Shown here piece by piece: positions 20,588-28,238 of a DNA stretch of 64,000 nt; within the stretch, counting starts at the first letter, position 1, and each line of letters starts with the position of its first letter. The DNA is from Betaproteobacteria bacterium (GTDB lineage: Bacteria; Pseudomonadota; Gammaproteobacteria; Burkholderiales; Burkholderiaceae). The translations under genes and the position numbers were made by a program. The notes under the pieces are model-generated. The model did no database searches. It worked only from the letters and a program-made list of their open reading frames with translations, and was not told the origin of the DNA. The DNA lies in contig WRHV01000006.1 in the NCBI GenBank assembly GCA_009783065.1, forward strand, positions 6,242 to 70,241, read 5' to 3'.

Positions 20588-21208
20588 ATGTTAAAACGAA
20601 GCCATCTTTCCCTTTTTAGCTTGTTGGTGGTATGTTGTTGGCTATTGTTCGGATGTGCGATCAATTCACAACCATCTGCCACTTTGTATGATCTCGGTCC
20701 GGTATCGTCTGCGCAGACCAACAAAGTATTTCCTCCTGATATGCCCTTGCTGGTGATTTCTCGTGTTAATGCGCCAAGCTGGCTTCGTAATACCATGATG
20801 TATTACAGACAGGCGCAGGTGAACGATCAGCAGACCCTGTTTTATACGCTTAGCCGATGGAGTATGCCGCCGCCGGAATTGTTTCGTGATCACCTGGAAT
20901 CCCGCATTGTCGCTGCCGGCGGTGTGATTGAGGGAACAAGAGCAAATAAAGCCGGGCAATTACGGTTGATCGTGCATATCGAAGATTTTAGCCAGTATTT
21001 CCAGGATGACTCAACCAGTGAAGGCCGAATTGCATTGCGCGTTTCTATTTTTGGTAAGGATAGACTGGTTGCACAAAAGAGTTTTTTTCATAAAGTGCCG
21101 GCACCCAGTCCGGATGCACCAGGCGGTGTGCAAGCGTTGTCTGTCGCGGCAGATGAGGTTATTACGGAGATACTGCACTGGATTGTGGAAAACCGTCAAG
21201 CAGGATAA
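20588..21208 (+). CDS. ABC-type transport auxiliary lipoprotein (PqiC-like)
   Basis: Probable outer-membrane lipoprotein that pairs with the MCE subunit. It has 206 residues from the ATG at 20588, which follows AGAGG; an upstream in-frame TTG would add two residues. The signal peptide ends in a lipobox-like LFGC with Cys23. The mature part begins with a YDLGPV segment and contains the ABC-transporter-auxiliary domain (ISRVNAPSWLRNTMMYYR, LRVSIFGKDRLVAQKSF). Position as the fourth gene after permease, ATPase and MCE genes is standard for this family in proteobacteria. Confidence 0.85.
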   Translation: MLKRSHLSLFSLLVVCCWLLFGCAINSQPSATLYDLGPVSSAQTNKVFPPDMPLLVISRVNAPSWLRNTMMYYRQAQVNDQQTLFYTLSRWSMPPPELFRDHLESRIVAAGGVIEGTRANKAGQLRLIVHIEDFSQYFQDDSTSEGRIALRVSIFGKDRLVAQKSFFHKVPAPSPDAPGGVQALSVAADEVITEILHWIVENRQAG

Positions 21209-21220
21209 AGCGGCATAACT

Positions 21221-22351
21221 ATGGTCAATCGCTTTTCCAGGACATTTCACAGTCCATCGTCTTTTTTGCGGGTCGCATTGCTGGTGTATGTTTTTCTCAT
21301 TGTTTACGCCAGCTTGTATCCTTTTTCCGGCTGGCAGTATGCGGGTGTTTTTCCATTAGCCTATATCACGGCACCCTTGCCCCGTTATTGGACCTGGTTT
21401 GATCTTCTGGTCAATATTGTTGGATATATTCCTCTGGGAATTTTGCTTGTAACAGCGGTTTCGCCATTATTGAGCGGTATCAGGGCATTCATTTTTGCTT
21501 TTGCCGCCGGAACGCTTCTGTCCCTGAGCATGGAAGCCTTACAGTCCTATTTGCCCAGCAGGGTGCCTTCCAATGTCGATTTAATGATGAATGCCGGCGG
21601 TACATTTATCGGCGCCTTTTTGGGGGTGATCGTATCGCCGACTATATTCAGAGACGACAGCATTCGTTATTACATCCGGCGCTGGCTGCAAGGCGAATCC
21701 AGCCGAGGGCTGATTATTCCCATGTTGTGGCCACTGGCGCAGATTTATCCTCAGAATTACCTTTTCGGGCACGGGGAGGTTTTGTCGGTGTTTTCAGAGT
21801 GGCTTTCTACTTTTCTGGATAAGCCGATTGATCTGTCTTTTGAGATTATGGGGGGAATACAACTGACAGCAGAACAGTACTGGCTTTCTGAAACCATTAT
21901 TACTGCAACCGGAATGACGGGTGCAATCTTGATTCTTTTATGTATGCTGCAAAAAAATGCGCCGAGGGTATCGCTGGCATGCTTGATGTTACTGATGGCG
22001 TTGCTGTTCAAAATTTTGGCATGTGCGCTATTTTTCCAGCCCAGCAATGCGTTTGTTTGGCTGACGCCAGGTGCGGCTGGAGGATTGCTTGTCGGTTTGC
22101 TGATGCTTTCCGGCCTGATTTTTTCCCCGCCTCCGGTTCAGCGACGTATGGCTGTCTGTATGTTGTTGATCAGCCTGGTTATGGTTAATATTCTGCCGGA
22201 TAATCAATATTTTCTGTCTACGCTGCAAACCTGGTCTCAGGGAAAGTTTCTGAATTTTAATGGCGCAGCCCGTTTCATGGCGATGGTATGGCCTTTTTTG
22301 GCGCTCTGGTTTTTATTCCGGTTGATTTACAACAGGTACTATAGTGAGTAA
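21221..22351 (+). CDS. VanZ-family integral membrane protein
   Basis: A 376-residue membrane protein with about nine or ten hydrophobic helices. The N-terminal third carries the VanZ hallmark (YASLYPFSGW, FDLLVNIVGYIPLGILL, SMEALQSYLPSRVPSNVDLMMN). The C-terminal two thirds are additional membrane helices without a known signature. Function in Gram-negative bacteria is unknown; despite the name there is no reason to infer antibiotic resistance. It follows the Mla-like operon by 12 bases, so it may belong to the same transcript. Confidence 0.8.
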   Translation: MVNRFSRTFHSPSSFLRVALLVYVFLIVYASLYPFSGWQYAGVFPLAYITAPLPRYWTWFDLLVNIVGYIPLGILLVTAVSPLLSGIRAFIFAFAAGTLLSLSMEALQSYLPSRVPSNVDLMMNAGGTFIGAFLGVIVSPTIFRDDSIRYYIRRWLQGESSRGLIIPMLWPLAQIYPQNYLFGHGEVLSVFSEWLSTFLDKPIDLSFEIMGGIQLTAEQYWLSETIITATGMTGAILILLCMLQKNAPRVSLACLMLLMALLFKILACALFFQPSNAFVWLTPGAAGGLLVGLLMLSGLIFSPPPVQRRMAVCMLLISLVMVNILPDNQYFLSTLQTWSQGKFLNFNGAARFMAMVWPFLALWFLFRLIYNRYYSE

Positions 22352-22435
22352 TATGTATTTCTAGACGGGCGGTTTTGGTGGTTCAGGATGATCGTATGGC
22401 TTGCTCTGACGATGAATGGAGAGGCACAGATTGAG

Positions 22436-23059
22436 ATGAATGCAAATACGGAAAGATTTTATGTTGCCGGTCCGGCAGGCCAATTGGAGTGTGCATTGGA
22501 TTTGCCTGAGGCGCCGCCAGTTGGTATTGCGCTTTTAGCGCATCCGCATCCGCTTTATGGCGGAACAATGGATAACAAAGTGGTGCAGATAATGGCGCGT
22601 GCCTTTATCGGGCTGAATTACGCATCGGTTCGTGTGAATTTTCGCGGAGTGGGTCATTCAGCGGGAGCACACGCCGAAGGGCTGGGCGAAGCCGAAGATA
22701 TGGCGGTTGTCCTGGAATATGTCAAAAAACGGTATCCCGATTTGCCGGTTGCGTTGGGCGGCTATTCGTTCGGGACATATGTGCAATCTTTGTTGCAGCA
22801 GCGATTGGCCTCTGAAGGCAATCCGCCTGAACGGATGGTGCTTGTCAGCGTGACAGCCGGAAAGTGGGCAGTGGATACCGTGCCAAAAGAAACCATTCTG
22901 ATTCACGGCGAAACCGATGAAATTATCCCGTTATCCGATCTTTTTCAATGGGCGCGGCCACAGGATTTGTCGGTTGTGGTGGTGACGGGAGGAGATCATC
23001 TGTTCAATCGCAAGCTGCATCATATTCGCCGGATTATTGGCGAAATGTGGCACCGATGA
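22436..23059 (+). CDS. Alpha/beta hydrolase (COG2945-like)
   Basis: A 207-residue hydrolase from the ATG at 22436, counted where the family start MNANTERFYVAGPAG begins. Starts at 22388 and 22412 would add an atypical extension, although the purine-rich GGAGAGG lies a little far from 22436. Features are HPHPLYGGTMDNKVV (oxyanion region), VRVNFRGVGHSAG, nucleophile elbow GGYSFGTY with Ser, the late acid in IHGETDEI, and the histidine in GGDHLF. The substrate is unknown. It is separate from the VanZ gene by about 85 bases. Confidence 0.8.
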   Translation: MNANTERFYVAGPAGQLECALDLPEAPPVGIALLAHPHPLYGGTMDNKVVQIMARAFIGLNYASVRVNFRGVGHSAGAHAEGLGEAEDMAVVLEYVKKRYPDLPVALGGYSFGTYVQSLLQQRLASEGNPPERMVLVSVTAGKWAVDTVPKETILIHGETDEIIPLSDLFQWARPQDLSVVVVTGGDHLFNRKLHHIRRIIGEMWHR

Positions 23060-23140
23060 TTCGGTATAATATCATTTTATAGTCTGTCTTGAATTTTGGA
23101 TGAAAGCATAAGCAAAGCTTTCTCCTCATTTGTTTGTGTA

Positions 23141-24295
23141 ATGAAAAAAATACAGTTTTTCTTTTTGGTTTTACTGCTGGTTTTCGGTGTTTTTACGGCC
23201 TCATCTGCGCAGACTGTTTCTCCTCCGACTATTGTTGCCCGTTCTTGGTTGTTGCTGGATACGGTTAGCGGCCAGATATTGGCGTCTCGGGATGCTTACA
23301 AGCGGATTGAGCCTGCGTCCCTGACAAAATTGATGACGGCTTATCTCGTTTTCAGCGCGATACGGGAAGGACGCTTGAGTCTGAATCAGTCGGTGACGGT
23401 TTCTGACCAGATACGGGAACTCAACAAAAACGGCTTAAGAATGTTTATTGAGCCGCGTGTCCCCGTGAAAATCCAGGATTTGCTATATGGCTTAATTGTA
23501 CAGTCAGGCAATGATGCGGCTTTGGCACTGGCGGAAGCCGTATCTGGTGATGAAGCCGGTTTTGTAGTGCTCATGAACCGTGAAGCAGAACGCATGGGCA
23601 TGAAATCCACCCATTTCAGCAATCCCTATGGCGCACCGGATAAAGATCACTATTCCACCGCCTATGACTTGTCCATTCTGGCTGCCAACCTGATTCGGGA
23701 TTATCCGGAGTTGTATAAAATTTATTCCATTCGTGAATTTACTTATAACCGCATTCGTCAGCGTAACAGTAATCGCCTGCTATGGTTGGACCCCACTGTC
23801 GATGGCGTGCAAGCCGGCCATACGGAAACCAGCGGATACAGCCTGATTTCGTCTGCGAAGCGGGAAGGCGCTATTGGGGAGCGGCGCATGATGACGGTTA
23901 TGATCGGTGCCAGTTCTGACCAGATGCGAGCGCAAGAAAGTTTGAAACTCCTCAATTGGGGATTCGAGAATTTTGATACGGTCAAGTTGTTTAAGAGAAA
24001 ACAGGTTATTGCGATGCTCAATGTCTGGAAAGGATCAAAAAGCGAATTACCGGTTGGGTTTAATTTTGATGCCTATGTTAGCGTGCCGAGAGGGGCATCG
24101 ACGAGGCTGAAATCGGTTCTTGAACGCAAGGAGCCGTTGGTTGCGCCTATTGATGAAAACAGCCGGGTTGGAACGCTGAAGATGATGTTGGATGGAAAGG
24201 TTATTTCGGAGTTGCCTGTCGTTGCACTGGAACAGGTTGGTGTTGCCAGTTTTCTGGGCAGGATGTGGGATACAATCCAACTCTGGTTTAAATAA
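23141..24295 (+). CDS. D-alanyl-D-alanine carboxypeptidase family protein (PBP5/6-like) with altered KTG box
   Basis: Periplasmic low-molecular-weight penicillin-binding protein, 384 residues from the ATG at 23141, where a signal peptide starts (cleavage likely after SSA at 23). The active-site SLTK box is at 60-63 and SGN at 122-124. The third box, normally KTG, reads QAG (224-226) inside an otherwise standard VDGVxxGHT context, which is very unusual. The C-terminal beta domain and a final amphipathic helix (MWDTIQLWFK) for membrane contact are present. The family trims the last D-Ala of peptidoglycan stem peptides. A TATAAT at 23065-23070 may be its -10 box. It is followed 12 bases later by the DUF493 gene, as in the dacA-ybeD-lipB order. 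Confidence 0.88.
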   Translation: MKKIQFFFLVLLLVFGVFTASSAQTVSPPTIVARSWLLLDTVSGQILASRDAYKRIEPASLTKLMTAYLVFSAIREGRLSLNQSVTVSDQIRELNKNGLRMFIEPRVPVKIQDLLYGLIVQSGNDAALALAEAVSGDEAGFVVLMNREAERMGMKSTHFSNPYGAPDKDHYSTAYDLSILAANLIRDYPELYKIYSIREFTYNRIRQRNSNRLLWLDPTVDGVQAGHTETSGYSLISSAKREGAIGERRMMTVMIGASSDQMRAQESLKLLNWGFENFDTVKLFKRKQVIAMLNVWKGSKSELPVGFNFDAYVSVPRGASTRLKSVLERKEPLVAPIDENSRVGTLKMMLDGKVISELPVVALEQVGVASFLGRMWDTIQLWFK

Positions 24296-24307
24296 AGGGG
24301 AAACGCG

Positions 24308-24580
24308 ATGCAATCCAATCGCAATGAAGAACTGATTGAGTATCCTTGTGATTTTCCCATCAAAGTTATGGGGGCAACCCATGATGATTTTTTGCCTGTT
24401 GTGACGGAAGTGATTCAAATGCATGATCCGGATTTTGATGTAACCACGATTGAAACCCGGACTTCCGCCAAGGGCAATTATCTCGGTATAACTGCGGTCA
24501 TCCGTGCAACCAGCCGGGTTCAGCTTGATGATCTTTATAGAGCGCTGTCATCCCATCCTATGGTCAAAGTGGTTCTCTGA
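24308..24580 (+). CDS. ybeD: DUF493 protein (YbeD-like)
   Basis: A small 90-residue protein with a ferredoxin-like fold by family. The start YPCDFPIKVMG and the middle ETRTSAKGNYLGITAVIRA are the conserved segments. It lies between the carboxypeptidase-like gene and lipB, the same order as in E. coli, which suggests a link to lipoylation or the envelope, but its function is not established. A good ribosome site (AAGGGG) precedes the ATG. Confidence 0.92.
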   Translation: MQSNRNEELIEYPCDFPIKVMGATHDDFLPVVTEVIQMHDPDFDVTTIETRTSAKGNYLGITAVIRATSRVQLDDLYRALSSHPMVKVVL

Positions 24581-24658
24581 TACGGCAAAGACGGATGTTT
24601 CTTCCGTTTTATCGGCATGTACAGACAGGGTGGGATGGTTTGTTGAAGCGGATATGCG

Positions 24659-25363
24659 ATGGCCGTGACGGATTTCATTACTGTACGTGATCTTGGGCGG
24701 ATGCCTTATGAACCGGTTTTCAAAGCCATGAAAACCTTCACGAAAAAACGGTCTCCCGACACGCCGGATGAAATCTGGCTGTTGGAGCATGAACCCGTTT
24801 TTACATTAGGCCAGGCGGCAGACCGGTCACATTTGCTTGATCCCCATGACATCCCGGTTTTTCAGGCGGACAGAGGCGGGGAGGTTACTTATCATGCGCC
24901 GGGCCAGGCGGTGGCTTATCTTCTCATTGATCTCAAAAGGCGGACAAAAAACCGGCTATTTGTCAGGGAATTTGTCCGGCAGATAGAACAGGCTGTGATT
25001 GATACGCTGGCGGTCTATCATTTGTCCGGTGAACGGCGAGCCGGTGCACCGGGTATTTATCTGGGACTGGATGCAGTTCCCCAATCATGGCAGGGCGCCA
25101 AAATTGCGGCACTCGGCCTTAAGGTGTTGCGTAACGGTTGTACCTATCATGGACTTTCGTTAAATGTTTCAATGGACCTGCAACCTTTTTCGTGGATCAA
25201 TCCTTGCGGTTATGCGGGGCTTGTCTCATCCGACATGAAAATGACAGGGCGGAATGTGTCCGTATCTGAAGTGCAGCATGAACTGGCTCACGCGCTTTGC
25301 CGCCAGATGCAGGCTCAGTTGGATTTTAAAGGTAACCGTTTGCCATCCGTGATGGCCGCATGA
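24659..25363 (+). CDS. lipB: Octanoyl-[acyl-carrier-protein]:protein N-octanoyltransferase (LipB)
   Basis: Transfers octanoate from ACP to the lipoyl domains of 2-oxoacid dehydrogenases and the glycine cleavage H protein. It has 234 residues, with RGGEVTYHAPGQ at 72-83, the catalytic Lys148 in AKIAALGLKV, and the thioester Cys183 in NPCGY. All active-site parts are intact. GGA precedes the ATG at 24659. lipA follows 30 bases later. Confidence 0.96.
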   Translation: MAVTDFITVRDLGRMPYEPVFKAMKTFTKKRSPDTPDEIWLLEHEPVFTLGQAADRSHLLDPHDIPVFQADRGGEVTYHAPGQAVAYLLIDLKRRTKNRLFVREFVRQIEQAVIDTLAVYHLSGERRAGAPGIYLGLDAVPQSWQGAKIAALGLKVLRNGCTYHGLSLNVSMDLQPFSWINPCGYAGLVSSDMKMTGRNVSVSEVQHELAHALCRQMQAQLDFKGNRLPSVMAA

Positions 25364-25393
25364 AAAAAGAAAATGCGTTTGCAGGAGTCTGCT

Positions 25394-26332
25394 ATGCCTG
25401 AAAAGGAAAAACAAAAAGGGATAAAAAAAACAGGGCATCTTCCTATCAAAATGATGTCTGCCGAACGGTTATCCAAGCCGGAATGGATTCGGGTCAAAGC
25501 CGGTTCTCACTCGACTCGTTTTTATGAAATCCGGGATTTGCTGCGGCAGCAAAATCTGGTGACAGTCTGTGAGGAAGCCGGCTGCCCGAATAAAGGCGAG
25601 TGTTTTGGAAAAGGGACAGCGACGTTTATGATCCTCGGCGACAAATGTACCCGCCGCTGCCCGTTTTGCGATGTGGCTCACGGCAGGCCGGATATGCCGG
25701 ATATCCGTGAACCTGAAAAGCTGGCGCAAACGGTGGCGTTGCTGAAATTATCCTATGTGGTAATAACATCAGTAAATCGCGACGATTTACATGATGGCGG
25801 GGCCAATCATTATGCCGCCTGCATCCGGCAAATCCGGGTACAGTCGCCTCAGACCCGGATTGAAATACTGACACCGGATTTTCGTGGACGGGACGGGAAA
25901 GCCATTGATATTTTAGGAGAGGCATTGCCGGACGTCTTAAACCACAATCTTGAAACGGTTCCGCGTCTTTACCGCCAGGCCCGGCCTGGTGCGGATTATC
26001 GCCATTCTTTGACATTTTTGAAGCGGTTCCGGCAACATTATCCGGAGATTCCCACCAAATCCGGATTGATGGTCGGGTTAGGTGAAACGGATGAGGAAAT
26101 CCTTCAGGTGATGCAGGATTTGCGTGACCATGATGTCGATATGCTGACAATCGGGCAATATCTGATGCCTTCACCCCACCATCTGCCCGTTACGCGTTAC
26201 GTTCATCCCGACACATTCAGCATGTTTGAAGAGGCTGCCTATCGGATGGGGTTTGTTCACGCGGCAGTGGGGGCATTGGTCCGCTCAAGCTATCATGCCG
26301 ACCGGCAGGCGCATGCGGTCGGCATTGGATAG
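25394..26332 (+). CDS. lipA: Lipoyl synthase (LipA)
   Basis: Radical SAM enzyme that inserts two sulfurs into protein-bound octanoyl chains. It has 312 residues from the ATG at 25394, which has AGGAG at good spacing; an upstream frame start at 25373 is less likely. The auxiliary cluster cysteines are C59, C64 and C70 ([12 protein letters not shown]), the radical SAM cysteines are C85, C89 and C92 (CTRRCPFC), and the C-terminal RSSYHAD carries the conserved serine ligand. It is the last gene of the plus-strand group and converges on the next gene. Confidence 0.96.
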   Translation: MPEKEKQKGIKKTGHLPIKMMSAERLSKPEWIRVKAGSHSTRFYEIRDLLRQQNLVTVCEEAGCPNKGECFGKGTATFMILGDKCTRRCPFCDVAHGRPDMPDIREPEKLAQTVALLKLSYVVITSVNRDDLHDGGANHYAACIRQIRVQSPQTRIEILTPDFRGRDGKAIDILGEALPDVLNHNLETVPRLYRQARPGADYRHSLTFLKRFRQHYPEIPTKSGLMVGLGETDEEILQVMQDLRDHDVDMLTIGQYLMPSPHHLPVTRYVHPDTFSMFEEAAYRMGFVHAAVGALVRSSYHADRQAHAVGIG

Positions 26333-26354
26333 GTTAACGATCAATGTTTTGGCG

Positions 26355-27968
26355 TCAGCCTAATTCGATTAAGGCAATATCATCTTCGTCCAGACCAAAG
26401 AGTTGGTATACGATGAGATTTATCTCGCTTTCGGTTTGTTCGAGTTTTGAATCCATGTAGGAGACAGCTTCTTTTTCCTGGTTAAAATAACCAGACCAGA
26501 CTTGCAGATCGCCGGCCGGAATGTCGACACCGAATGAAGTAATGACTTCATTGCGGAAGGTCGAAAAATCATGCGCAAACCAGCTTAACAATTTATCGCT
26601 TATTTTGGCGGCCAGCTTATCCGGCGACAGATTAAAGGCGGCCATGTTAGGGAAATGGCGGATGGTGTCACGCCGGTCTTGTGCCGTTACCATGCAGAAT
26701 TGGCCGAGTTCGCCAAGCCGGGCGCGTACCAGTCCGTTGGCATCGGGGATGGGCAGTGCTTCAATCAGATCGGCTTGCATGGTGTACATACCGTCATCCG
26801 TTTGGTGGGATAGCGTGGTGATCAATTTGGCAAGTGCTGTTGAATTCAGCAGGGCAAGCAGGAAATAATCTGCATTGGGAATATAAAAACTATCCTTGCC
26901 GTATTGTGCGTCTCCTTCGCCTAGAACAAATCCGGGTTCGGCTTGTAAGCGGCCCGTACCCAGTCTTAATTTGGTCACAACGGGTATATTGGTGTTTTCC
27001 GTATGGTCCAGTTCATACCATTTTTGATCCCCTTCACGTTTTTCGAGCTGGCTCTTGAATGGTTCAAGGTGTTTTTTGATGGTGGGATAGGCATCAATGT
27101 CGACTTGTCCTTTGGGTGTGTAAATCAGCCAGTGCAAGCGGGAATCCGCGTACCATCTGCGCAGGCTGTCGCCTGGATAGAACGCTTTTAGGATTTCACT
27201 TGATTTAGGGTCTTCTTTAATAAGCTGGTCATAAGTTTGCTTGTCGATGACAAAGGCATCATTCATATCCAGGGGAACGCCGGATTGAAGCGGGCTGTAA
27301 GCGTCCTTGAGGGTTTGATGTTTTTGCGTGAGCTTGTCCTGCAGGCCGATTGCCACGCTTTCATGCAGCCATTGCATGGTTTTGCCTGACAGCATGTTTT
27401 TTGGATTCAGAAGGAGATAAAAACGCTGGTATTCTGCGGCATTCTCAGCCATTTTGATGAGCGAGAAGCGCTCAAAAGCATTCCGCTTATGGGCCAGCGA
27501 ATACAGCCTGATCTCATCCAGATTGGACAACAGGAAAAACGGACGATCCGGCATTTCCTGCACATGTTGTCTTGCCAGCTCGATCGGGCTTGGTTGCTCG
27601 TTTTCAGAAGGAGCGGCCAGGCTGGTTGAAGTTGGTCCCATCAATTTCAGGAGTGTGGCAATCCGATCGTTTTCTTTTTCAAATTGTCCCAATGCGGCAT
27701 CAAAGTAACTATCCGGCGCGGTCATGTCTTTGAGAGAATAGCCGCTATTATCAGAGGCGGCTTGATAACCGAGCAGGTCTACCAGGATTTTCTGCACGAA
27801 GGCAGCATGTTGGGCGGCTTTATCCTGCTGGTTCAGGAGGGCTATGTTTTTGGCCCAGTCTTCAAGGATGCGCTGATGCCCGGATGGAATCGGATCCTGA
27901 CTGAGCGTATTTTTTAAAACTTGGGTATGGAAAAGATTTTGGTTGGTCGAGGTTTTCAGGTTTTCCAT
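26355..27968 (-). CDS. Type IIG restriction-modification-like protein lacking the methyltransferase domain
   Basis: A 537-residue protein from the ATG at 27968 (preceded by AGGA); the frame extending to 28145 looks non-coding. Residues 55-190 match the N-terminal nuclease region of type IIG enzymes: FVQKILVDLLGY, DAALGQF, LSNLDEIRLYSL, then FERFSLIKM. The PD-(D/E)xK residues are not intact: FDAALG replaces PDAALG, and ATLLKLMG stands where A-x-E-x-K-G is expected. Residues 235-410 match the TaqI-like target-recognition region: AFVIDKQTYDQLIKEDPKS, HWLIYTPKG, HLEPFKSQLEKR, WYEL, and ALLNS. Between them, where a full SAM-dependent methylase domain with NPPY should lie, there are only about 40 residues. 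No separate methylase or nuclease gene is adjacent. Function unknown. Confidence 0.75.
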   Translation of the reverse strand: MENLKTSTNQNLFHTQVLKNTLSQDPIPSGHQRILEDWAKNIALLNQQDKAAQHAAFVQKILVDLLGYQAASDNSGYSLKDMTAPDSYFDAALGQFEKENDRIATLLKLMGPTSTSLAAPSENEQPSPIELARQHVQEMPDRPFFLLSNLDEIRLYSLAHKRNAFERFSLIKMAENAAEYQRFYLLLNPKNMLSGKTMQWLHESVAIGLQDKLTQKHQTLKDAYSPLQSGVPLDMNDAFVIDKQTYDQLIKEDPKSSEILKAFYPGDSLRRWYADSRLHWLIYTPKGQVDIDAYPTIKKHLEPFKSQLEKREGDQKWYELDHTENTNIPVVTKLRLGTGRLQAEPGFVLGEGDAQYGKDSFYIPNADYFLLALLNSTALAKLITTLSHQTDDGMYTMQADLIEALPIPDANGLVRARLGELGQFCMVTAQDRRDTIRHFPNMAAFNLSPDKLAAKISDKLLSWFAHDFSTFRNEVITSFGVDIPAGDLQVWSGYFNQEKEAVSYMDSKLEQTESEINLIVYQLFGLDEDDIALIELG

Positions 27969-28238
27969 AGATTTTCCTAGATGAAAGATGTATTGGAACC
28001 AGGGGATGCTGATGGGTTTTGAGTGTAGCACGAACCCATACGGAACATGGATAGTCGATAGTTTAATCGTGAAGTTGGAAATGGCACAACATGCAGGGGA
28101 TGATTTTAAGAGAGATTTATAAAAATGTCCGTCATGCAGCGTCATTAAATTGCCGGCAGAACGTCAAGGGAAACTGTCTTATAATCAAGACAACCAAGCG
28201 TATCATGTGTTTTCATACTCAGAAAGCTAAAACCGATC

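Noticed and set aside
25626..26174. 182-codon minus-strand frame opposite lipA
   Set aside because: Shadow of lipA; composition is His/Pro/Arg-rich as expected from antisense of a real gene.
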